Below, in pieces: positions 57,861 through 64,000 of a stretch of 64,000 nucleotides of DNA; within the stretch, counting starts at the first letter, position 1, and each line of letters begins with the position of its first letter. The notes under the pieces were generated by a model that did no database searches, was not told the origin of the DNA, and saw only the letters and a list, made by a program, of their open reading frames with translations. The position numbers were made by a program, and so were the translations under genes. Source of the DNA: PALSA-270 sp963770245 (GTDB taxonomy: Bacteria > Acidobacteriota > Terriglobia > Terriglobales > Acidobacteriaceae); assembly GCA_963770245.1 (NCBI GenBank), contig CAVYOX010000008.1, positions 434,001-498,000 on the forward strand, written 5' to 3'.

Positions 57861-59552
57861 ATGAGATTCCCCCTCGCGAGCATAGCCGCCGGAATTGTGT
57901 CTGGGCTCTGCGTGGCTGGTGTCAGCTTCGCCTCCGCTTACAACGCACGTCCCAAGCTGATCGTGATCGTGGTGATTGACCAATTCCGCGGTGACTACCT
58001 GGCGCGGTATGGGGATCATTTGGGCGAAGGCGGGTTCCGCTTGCTGACCGACCACGGGGCCTACTTCCCCGACTGCAGTTTCGATTACGCGAACACGGTT
58101 ACCGCGGCCGGACACGCAACGTTGCTGACGGGAGCTTATTCCGATGGTCACGGCATTCTGGCCAATCAATGGTGGGACCCGCAAAAAAAACGGATGGTCA
58201 CCTCGGTTGAGGATGACGCGACCAAACTGGTTGGCGTCCCGGGCAGCGAGCCGGGGGCCTCGCCCCACAATCTGCTCTCCGACACCCTGGGCGATGAACT
58301 GAAGCTCGCAACCCAAGGCAAGTCCCGCGTGTTCGGGATCGCACTGAAAGACCGCGCGGCGGTGCTGCCGGCGGGTTTCGCGGGCGATGGAGCCTATTGG
58401 ATCGACCATAAAAGTGGCGCCTGGATTACATCCACTTTCTACCGCAGCGAGCTCCCCCGCTGGGTCGAGCGCTTCAACGACAGCCAGCGCATGGGGAAAT
58501 ACCTGAACCAGGAGTGGAAGGACGATCAGGGGAAGGTTCTGCGCTCGACCAAGCCCGAGCCCGGGCAGGCGGCTGATTTCTACAAACTGGTTGGTTCGAC
58601 GCCCTTGGGAAACGACTACGAATTCGAATTCGCGCGCGAATTGATCACCTACGAGAAGCTGGGAGACGGTCCGGCGACTGATCTGCTGGTCATCAGCCTA
58701 TCGCCGAACGACATTTTGGGGCACGAAGTCGGGCCGGACGCGCCCGAGATGCAAGCCATGGCGCTCGCCATCGACAAGGAACTGGCCGACTTCTTCAATT
58801 TTCTCGGGCATCAGATTGGGCTGGCGAACGTCTGGATTGCGCTGTCGGCGGACCATGGAGTGGCCCCCCTTCCCGCGGTTGCCAATCGGCTCCACATCCC
58901 GGCAGCCGGGCTTTCCGACTCCAAGGAGCGCAGCGAACTCAACCGCCTGCTGTCGGCGAAGCTTTCCCCCGGGCATCCGGCGGACTACGTCAGCAATTTC
59001 AGCTATCCCCTGGCCTGGTTGAATGAAGATGCCTTTGCCGCCGTGCGCATGAAAGAAGAAGACGCCGAACGTGCCGTGGGAGAGGCTCTCGCCCAGAGCG
59101 GCATGCGCGGCTACTACACGCGCTCGCAATTGGCGAAAGGCGAGGTGCCGGGGAGCGAGATCGGGCTCCGCTACGAACATAGCTACTCTCCGCTCGGCGG
59201 CTGGTTTGTGTTCGCGGTTCCTCGTCTCTACCTGGTGGGGAGCGAGTCTGGCACCGACCACGGCTCTCCCTATAACTACGACACGCACGTGCCGCTAGCC
59301 TTCTATGGCATCCCCTTCCAACCCGGGTCCTACCGCACGCATGCGGAACCTGTGGACTTGGCAGTCACTCTGGCCTCGCTGCTCGGCATCAACCCTCCAT
59401 CGAGTGCGATCGGCCGGGTCCTGACCGAGGCGATCACGCCCATCCATCGCGCCGAGAGCTCCACTCAACCGCCCGACATGCCGTCCTATCCCTCCCGATA
59501 TCCCGGGGAAATCCGGCCCGCTGTCCTTGAGGGCCACGAGGGTCCGCGATGA
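57861..59552 (+). CDS. Secreted alkaline-phosphatase-superfamily protein (PafA-like)
   Basis: 563 residues. Signal peptide about 1-25 (MRFPLASIAAGIVSGLCVAG). The alkaline phosphatase/phosphodiesterase fold is shown by IVVIDQFRGDYL with the metal-binding Asp, the nucleophile Thr in NTVTAAGHATLLTG, the SADHGVAPLP segment with Asp-His, and a final DHGSPYNYDTHVPL with His ligands. The Thr nucleophile and layout fit the PafA subgroup of phosphate monoesterases. The frame is open through the MITE upstream, but the signal peptide fixes the start. The stop overlaps pyrD by 4 bases. Confidence 0.88.
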   Translation: MRFPLASIAAGIVSGLCVAGVSFASAYNARPKLIVIVVIDQFRGDYLARYGDHLGEGGFRLLTDHGAYFPDCSFDYANTVTAAGHATLLTGAYSDGHGILANQWWDPQKKRMVTSVEDDATKLVGVPGSEPGASPHNLLSDTLGDELKLATQGKSRVFGIALKDRAAVLPAGFAGDGAYWIDHKSGAWITSTFYRSELPRWVERFNDSQRMGKYLNQEWKDDQGKVLRSTKPEPGQAADFYKLVGSTPLGNDYEFEFARELITYEKLGDGPATDLLVISLSPNDILGHEVGPDAPEMQAMALAIDKELADFFNFLGHQIGLANVWIALSADHGVAPLPAVANRLHIPAAGLSDSKERSELNRLLSAKLSPGHPADYVSNFSYPLAWLNEDAFAAVRMKEEDAERAVGEALAQSGMRGYYTRSQLAKGEVPGSEIGLRYEHSYSPLGGWFVFAVPRLYLVGSESGTDHGSPYNYDTHVPLAFYGIPFQPGSYRTHAEPVDLAVTLASLLGINPPSSAIGRVLTEAITPIHRAESSTQPPDMPSYPSRYPGEIRPAVLEGHEGPR

Positions 59553-60496
59553 CCGGCTCGGCCGCGCCCGGGCCGCGCCAACCGGATCTCGGGGTCAGCC
59601 TCTGCGGCATTCAGCTCAAAAACCCAGTCATCGCTGCCAGCGGCACCTTCGGCTACGGCCTCGAGTTTGAGGACGTCGTGCACCTCGACAAGCTGGGCGG
59701 CTTCGTGGTCAAGGGACTGTCGAGAGAACCCATGGCGGGCAATCCGCCGCCGCGACTGTTTGAAACCTCAGCCGGCATGCTGAATGCCATTGGACTGCAG
59801 AATGTCGGAGCGCAAGCTTTTGTGACGGAGAAACTGCCCCGCTTACGCCGCATCAATAACATCGTGATCTTCGCCAACGTTTTCGGATTCGCCCGCGAGG
59901 ACTACGAGCACGTCATTCAGATCCTGAACGAGGCTGAGGGCATCGCCGCCTACGAGCTGAATGTTTCTTGTCCGAACACGCCGCATGGGGGCATCCAGTT
60001 TGGCAGTGATCCCCGCTCGCTCGATGAAGTCGTGGGTACGGCCAAACGGGCGGCGCGGCGGCCGCTGATTGTAAAGCTTTCTCCCAACGTGACCAGCATT
60101 CAACAGATGGCGCGGGTCGCTGAGAATGCCGGAGCCGATGCCATCTCCCTGATCAACACTCTGGTCGCCATGGCCATCGACACCGAGACCCGCAAGCCGC
60201 GCATCGCCAATCTGACGGCGGGGCTATCGGGGCCGGCGATCAAACCGATTGCGCTGCGCATGGTCTACGAAGCCGCGCAAGCCGTGAAGATTCCGGTCGT
60301 CGGCCTCGGCGGCATCTCAACCGCGGCCGACGTCGTGGAATTCATGCTGGCGGGCGCAACCGCGGTCGAGGTCGGCACGGCGAGTTATTGGGACCCCCGT
60401 GCCACCGAGAAGATCGTCGACGAGCTCACCGCCTGGTCGGTCGAGCACCGCATTGAGCGCCTGCGCGACCTGACGGGCGGGATGCTAGCGGAATAG
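59549..60496 (+). CDS. pyrD: Dihydroorotate dehydrogenase, class 1B catalytic subunit
   Basis: Fourth step of pyrimidine synthesis. FMN-binding TIM barrel, 315 residues: NPVIAASGTFGYG, NAIGLQNVG, the active-site Cys in ELNVSCPNTPHGG (class 1 enzymes have Cys as base), and GLGGISTAADVVEFMLAGATAVEVGTA split over the phosphate site. The gene for the electron-transfer partner PyrK is not in the window. ATGA overlap with the phosphatase gene, an unexpected partner. Confidence 0.94.
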   Translation: MTGSAAPGPRQPDLGVSLCGIQLKNPVIAASGTFGYGLEFEDVVHLDKLGGFVVKGLSREPMAGNPPPRLFETSAGMLNAIGLQNVGAQAFVTEKLPRLRRINNIVIFANVFGFAREDYEHVIQILNEAEGIAAYELNVSCPNTPHGGIQFGSDPRSLDEVVGTAKRAARRPLIVKLSPNVTSIQQMARVAENAGADAISLINTLVAMAIDTETRKPRIANLTAGLSGPAIKPIALRMVYEAAQAVKIPVVGLGGISTAADVVEFMLAGATAVEVGTASYWDPRATEKIVDELTAWSVEHRIERLRDLTGGMLAE

Positions 60497-60533
60497 CCAG
60501 CGCCATCCGCGCTTTTCGAACTGAAGCCGGGCG

Positions 60534-60962
60534 CTACCGCGGCCACATCCCGAGGATTGCCCCCATCGTCAGATAACAGATCAACTGATAGCCGGTATTG
60601 ATCAGATAAAGCCTCGCCGGCTTCTTGGCAAACAGGACGTCGGTGAGCTGGACCGTAGCCACGAATCCCAGCCACAGGGCGGCGCCGATCTTCGCCCCGT
60701 ATAACGCCGTATTGACGGTGCTGATATGGATCACTTTTCCGAGCACAAAAGCCGTGACCAGGCTGGCGACAAACGACAGGGCATAGAGTTTGCCCGCCCC
60801 CTTCTGTAGTTCTTCCGTCTTGGCCTTATCCGACGGGTCATAACCCATCAAAGCCATCCAGGGCTTAGCAAATAGCAGCGGCGAGTACCAGAGAAATCCC
60901 GCAATCATGGCGGCGACCCCTGCCGCCAGCACAGCCCACAAGTTGACCCCCGAAACGCTCAT
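60534..60962 (-). CDS. DUF1761 membrane protein
   Basis: 142 residues with four hydrophobic segments (about 8-28, 60-80, 88-106, 120-138). The N-terminus VLAAGVAAMIAGFLWYSPLLFAKPW matches the DUF1761 family, of unknown function. The start has GGGAGGTG upstream. Single gene. Confidence 0.85.
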   Translation of the reverse strand: MSVSGVNLWAVLAAGVAAMIAGFLWYSPLLFAKPWMALMGYDPSDKAKTEELQKGAGKLYALSFVASLVTAFVLGKVIHISTVNTALYGAKIGAALWLGFVATVQLTDVLFAKKPARLYLINTGYQLICYLTMGAILGMWPR

Positions 60963-61123
60963 GGATTCACCTCCCGGCAGATCGAACGCCGGCTCGACAT
61001 CCTAGCTGCGGGCCGGGATTTTGGGAAGCCCCAATTTGCGGGGCGGAAGCGGGGAATGTGTCACTTTGCGACGCTCGCAACATCTAATCGGAGCCGTTAC
61101 AATTCATCGAAGAGGGATCTGCC

Positions 61124-61600
61124 ATGGCCACAGCCACTTTTGCCGCCGGTTGTTTCTGGGGAGTCGAAGCCACCTTCCGCCAACTGCCGGGTGTCACCTC
61201 AACCCGCGTCGGCTACATTGGCGGGAAGACCGACAAGCCCACCTATCAAGACGTCTGCACTGATCGCACCGGACATGCCGAAGCTGTCGAAGTCGAGTTC
61301 GACCCGGCGAAAATCTCCTACAACCAGCTGCTCGATGTCTTCTGGGAGAACCATGACCCCACTCAGCTCAACCGGCAGGGCCCGGACTGGGGAACCCAGT
61401 ATCGCTCGGCCATCTTCTTCCACTCCCCGGAACAGGAAGCCGCGGCCAAAGCCTCCAAGGAGAAGCTCGAGAAATCAGGCCGCTTCCACAAGCCGATCGT
61501 AACCCAGATCGTTCCCCAAGCCACCTTCTACGAGGCTGAGGATTATCACCAGCAATACCTCGAGAAGCGCGGGCTGGCGACCTGCCACGTCAAGAACTAG
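61124..61600 (+). CDS. msrA: Peptide methionine (S)-S-oxide reductase
   Basis: Repairs oxidised methionine. Catalytic Cys10 in AAGCFWGVEATF; HAEAVEVEFDP, NHDPTQLNRQGPDWGTQYRSA and DYHQQYLEK complete the family pattern. 158 residues, no signal peptide, so cytoplasmic. AGAGGGA upstream. No msrB is next to it. Confidence 0.96.
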   Translation: MATATFAAGCFWGVEATFRQLPGVTSTRVGYIGGKTDKPTYQDVCTDRTGHAEAVEVEFDPAKISYNQLLDVFWENHDPTQLNRQGPDWGTQYRSAIFFHSPEQEAAAKASKEKLEKSGRFHKPIVTQIVPQATFYEAEDYHQQYLEKRGLATCHVKN

Positions 61601-61674
61601 CGCGGCTCTTCGGTTGATCGGAGTGTGGTTCGGAGAGGTCGATCGGATAGGTCCGGAGGTCGTGCCCAAACCTT

Positions 61675-62115
61675 CTAGGAACCGGTAATTTTCATGCGCA
61701 GTTCTTCGGGCAAACGATCGCGGATCTCGGGAGGCAAGTGGTCGTGCACGTGGCGGGCACCGAGCCGGGCGGCATCCACCACGGTCATGGGCGCGGGAGT
61801 GGCGACGGCGACGCCCAGCCAGATCAATGCGGAAAGCGCGAATCCTGCGAGCGCCGCCAGTTCCAGCCAGAAGGCGTGGCGTGGCCCAAAATGGCGGATC
61901 ACTCCGAAAGCCAGCAGAAACACTGCCGCAGAAAGCGAAGCCAGAGCGATCAAAGAAAGATCAATGGTGCGGTGCAGGCGCTGCCGCGAACGGCAGTATT
62001 CGCAGGCGGCGAAGTGCTGCTCATAGTCGCTGCGCATCTCCGGCGCAATGCCGGAGATATCGTAGCGCCAGCCCGCCAGGATCTTGCCCACGATGGGATC
62101 GACGCATTGACTCAT
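61675..62115 (-). CDS. Putative zinc-finger membrane protein
   Basis: 146 residues. The N-terminal cytoplasmic part has HFAACEYC, an H-x3-C-x2-C motif like that of zinc-finger anti-sigma factors, followed by two membrane helices (about 52-75 and 80-105) and a polar tail. An upstream sigma factor is not present, so an anti-sigma role is only suggested. Confidence 0.6.
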   Translation of the reverse strand: MSQCVDPIVGKILAGWRYDISGIAPEMRSDYEQHFAACEYCRSRQRLHRTIDLSLIALASLSAAVFLLAFGVIRHFGPRHAFWLELAALAGFALSALIWLGVAVATPAPMTVVDAARLGARHVHDHLPPEIRDRLPEELRMKITGS

Positions 62116-62132
62116 ATGGAACTACAGATGAA

Positions 62133-62936
62133 CTACAGCCGGATTGGTTGCATCGCTTCTGCCTGCGCGGCCAATAGCACCCGGTTCTGTAGCAGAGTCT
62201 GACGGGAAGCCAAGGCCTTCTCCGCTGCCCCCCGGGCAAGTTCAGGATGGTTGTTCTGCTCGGAGATGTGCGCCAGCACAACGTATGCCGCCCCTCCATC
62301 ATAGTCGCCGGCGAAGAATTCCGCGAGGGCCTCGTTCGAAAGGTGCCCGACGCGACTCATGACCCGCTGTTTCACCGACCAGGGATAGGGTCCGCCGCGC
62401 AGCATTTCCACGTCATGGTTCGATTCCATGACTAGCACATCCGAGCCGCGCAAGTGGTCCCGCACGCTCGCCGGCAGGTATCCGAGGTCGGTAGCAAAGC
62501 CGATTTTTGTGCCTTCCGCGCGGAAGGTGAAGCCCACCGGATCCGCGGCGTCGTGCGGAATGGTGAACGGCGTGACCAGAATGTCGCCCACCTGGAAACT
62601 ACGCCCCGACTCGAACACTTCCAGACGGCTGTCGTCCGGACGCTCGCCCTTCTGTTCACACACGGCTCGCACCCAGACATGGTGCGTGGCCCCTGTCATG
62701 AAGACGGGAACTTTCAGTTTCTTGGCGAGGGTGGCCAGACCGTATACGTGATCGCAATGCTCGTGGGTGATCAGGATGGCGGAAAGTCGGTGCGCATCAT
62801 CGCCCGCGGCTTTCATGCGCTTGAAGATCTCGCGGCAGGAAATGCCGGCATCGACCAGGATGCGCGTGCCCACACTGGCGACGATGGCGCTATTGCCGCG
62901 GCTGCCGCTGGCCAGCACCGAAAGCGAGACTCCCAT
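62133..62936 (-). CDS. MBL-fold metallohydrolase (YycJ/WalJ-like)
   Basis: 267 residues. Metal motif HEHCDH near residues 58-63, with further ligands in PHDAADPVGF and later His in VLAHISEQNNHPEL. The N-terminus SVLASGSRGNSAIV is typical of the YycJ group, which includes exonuclease-like enzymes implicated in DNA repair. No Shine-Dalgarno; TATTCT lies 7 bases before the ATG. Confidence 0.88.
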   Translation of the reverse strand: MGVSLSVLASGSRGNSAIVASVGTRILVDAGISCREIFKRMKAAGDDAHRLSAILITHEHCDHVYGLATLAKKLKVPVFMTGATHHVWVRAVCEQKGERPDDSRLEVFESGRSFQVGDILVTPFTIPHDAADPVGFTFRAEGTKIGFATDLGYLPASVRDHLRGSDVLVMESNHDVEMLRGGPYPWSVKQRVMSRVGHLSNEALAEFFAGDYDGGAAYVVLAHISEQNNHPELARGAAEKALASRQTLLQNRVLLAAQAEAMQPIRL

Positions 62937-62943
62937 GTGCTTG

Positions 62944-62949
62944 AGAATA
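62944..62949 (-). promoter_or_regulatory. Candidate -10 box of a leaderless transcript
   Basis: TATTCT on the minus strand lies 7 bases before the ATG of the MBL-fold gene; no ribosome binding site is visible. Confidence 0.35.
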
Positions 62950-63004
62950 CGCGCTGCCGCTGTGGAAACGGGAGTAACTATCTGGTTAGCCGGCCAGCAA
63001 ATCG

Positions 63005-63361
63005 CTATTTCTCTCGGAACAGCTCGTCCATTCCCTTCCGTGCCACTGCTCCGCCATAGGCTCCGGCCAAGCCCGTGAGGAATCCGAGGAATGATTCATA
63101 GATGTGCGCCCGGTCAGGCTTCTGCGTCATGAAAAGGAAAGCGAGCCCATGCATCACCGGGACGAAAGCGCCGAGCTCGAGCACCCACCGCCAGGGCTTT
63201 TGCGGACGCAGCGCCCCCAGCAGCATCGTCGAGGCGAGCACGAATAGCGCCGTGAGCAGCAGATCGCCCACCTTGACGTCCAGCCATCCGGCGCTCAGGC
63301 CGAGCACCGCTGCGAAAATGTAAATGCTGGTGTCGTGCCCGGGCTGTAATTCGGAAGTCAT
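63005..63361 (-). CDS. Small membrane protein of unknown function
   Basis: 118 residues with three to four hydrophobic segments (about 13-30, 33-50, 60-78, 90-108). It ends in a charged tail (ARKGMDELFREK). Family not recognised. The start giving MTSELQPGHDTSIYIF is the only ATG. Confidence 0.65.
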   Translation of the reverse strand: MTSELQPGHDTSIYIFAAVLGLSAGWLDVKVGDLLLTALFVLASTMLLGALRPQKPWRWVLELGAFVPVMHGLAFLFMTQKPDRAHIYESFLGFLTGLAGAYGGAVARKGMDELFREK

Positions 63362-63406
63362 GAAACTTTGCCCGTCACCAGAGCTCGAAAAACCTAGTAG
63401 CGATCG

Positions 63407-64000
63407 TTAGCCAGAAGGGTCTGCCGCGTACTCAAAGAACCCTTTCCCGCTCTTCTTCCCCAGCCACCCGGCATCCACCATCTTGATCAGCAGGGGACAA
63501 GGGCGGTATTTGGGATCGCCGAAGCCCTCCTCCAAAACCCGCATGATGTCCAGGCAGACATCGAGGCCGATGAAATCGGCCAGCGCGAGCGGACCCATGG
63601 GATGCGCCATGCCCAGCTCGAAGACCTCGTCGACCGCCTGCGGCGTGGCGACCCCTTCCATCACCGCGAACATGGCTTCATTCAGCAGCGGCATCAGCAC
63701 GCGGTTCGAGACGAAGCCGGGCGCATCGTTCACCTCGACCGGCGTCTTGCCAAGCTTCAGCGCGAGGTCACGCACGATCTGAAAAGTTTCCGCGGAAGTA
63801 GCCAGGCCACGGATCACCTCGACCAGCTTCATCACCGGCACGGGATTGAAGAAGTGCATGCCAATGATTTTTCCCGGACGCCGGGTCCGAGCCGCCAGCC
63901 GAGTGATCGAAATCGAGGATGTGTTCGAGGCGAGAATCGCTTCGGGGCGGCAAAGCTGATCCAGATCGCGAAAGATTTCGGCTTTGATGGCAAGCTTCTC
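63407..64000 (-). CDS. 3-hydroxyacyl-CoA (3-hydroxybutyryl-CoA) dehydrogenase, 5' end off window
   Basis: The reading frame enters from the right edge (the last base is the first base of a codon) and runs 197 codons to a TAA. It carries ILASNTSSISITRLA, the catalytic-region motif GMHFFNPVPVMKLVEVIRG with its active-site His, FVSNRVLMPLLNEAMF, and MAHPMGPLALADFIGLDVC. The N-terminal NAD-binding fold lies mostly outside. The ATG at 63857-63859 is internal. It oxidises 3-hydroxyacyl-CoA in fatty acid or butyrate metabolism. Confidence 0.94.
   Translation of the reverse strand, partial: EKLAIKAEIFRDLDQLCRPEAILASNTSSISITRLAARTRRPGKIIGMHFFNPVPVMKLVEVIRGLATSAETFQIVRDLALKLGKTPVEVNDAPGFVSNRVLMPLLNEAMFAVMEGVATPQAVDEVFELGMAHPMGPLALADFIGLDVCLDIMRVLEEGFGDPKYRPCPLLIKMVDAGWLGKKSGKGFFEYAADPSG

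Noticed and set aside
63407..63859. Complete 150-residue protein beginning at the ATG at 63859
   Set aside because: The frame continues to the window edge with conserved dehydrogenase sequence, so this ATG is internal.
1..64000. tRNA, rRNA or CRISPR arrays
   Set aside because: No tRNA-like cloverleaf, rRNA sequence or regularly spaced repeat-spacer pattern was noticed in the gaps. A tRNAscan-SE or CRISPR finder run would be decisive.

Overview
The window looks like a stretch of chromosome from a GC-rich bacterium, most probably an acidobacterium (Acidobacteriota, Terriglobia-like). The basis is the house-keeping gene order (rplU-rpmA-obgE next to nadD-rsfS-rlmH, accD-folC), a 54-residue small protein of a type I associate with that phylum, the ADOP-like prefix protein beside a PadR regulator, and the many secreted peptidases and glycosidases. 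This assignment is inference; there is no rRNA gene to confirm it. I found no rRNA, tRNA, CRISPR array or prophage.

Layout. 0-9 kb: the start of an exported protein, thrS, two secreted zinc peptidases (M3 and M2), and an ECF sigma factor translationally coupled to a three-domain VOC protein. 8.7-20.4 kb: core metabolism and ribosome genes on the minus strand (plsC, folC, accD, cobO, rlmH, a methyltransferase, rsfS, nadD, then obgE-rpmA-rplU), interrupted by a plus-strand hybrid histidine kinase ending in a PilZ domain. 20.7-31 kb: a glycosyltransferase with a polytopic membrane partner, folD-coaE, an HtrA-type protease, an aldo/keto reductase, and asnS. 31-44 kb: lipB-lpdA, a GH3 glycosidase with a PA14 insert, an XRE/S24-like regulator, a dual-specificity phosphatase, and the E2, E1-beta and E1-alpha genes of a pyruvate dehydrogenase-type complex interleaved with a cytochrome c, a DUF2007 protein and two proteins of unknown role. 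44-50 kb: ddl, a PadR pair, an intact ISNCY-type insertion sequence, and a SAM riboswitch controlling a threonine-synthase-like gene and a MoaD/ThiS-type sulfur carrier. 50-54.6 kb: a TetR-controlled HlyD/ABC exporter with a clear palindromic operator. 54.6-64 kb: the yceD-rpmF-plsX-fabD lipid/ribosome operon, a MITE-like element, an alkaline-phosphatase-family protein with pyrD, msrA, an MBL-fold hydrolase and the 3' part of a 3-hydroxyacyl-CoA dehydrogenase.

The most interesting unit is 48.1-49.95 kb. A SAM-I type riboswitch precedes a divergent fold-type II PLP enzyme annotated by similarity as threonine synthase, and that gene is followed one base later by a small sulfur-carrier protein ending Gly-Gly-Ala-Gly. 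SAM control and a sulfur carrier do not suit threonine synthesis. They suit a homocysteine-forming reaction in which the PLP enzyme would accept thiocarboxylate sulfur onto O-phosphohomoserine. An IS of 1410 bp with a 16-bp target duplication has landed directly upstream of that unit's -35 box and left the promoter intact.

A second theme is translation initiation. Five genes that lack a clear Shine-Dalgarno sequence (cobO, the hybrid kinase, the XRE regulator, a single-pass membrane protein and the phosphatase) carry a TANNNT hexamer exactly 8 nt before the ATG, and a sixth has it at 7 nt. This spacing is expected for leaderless mRNAs.
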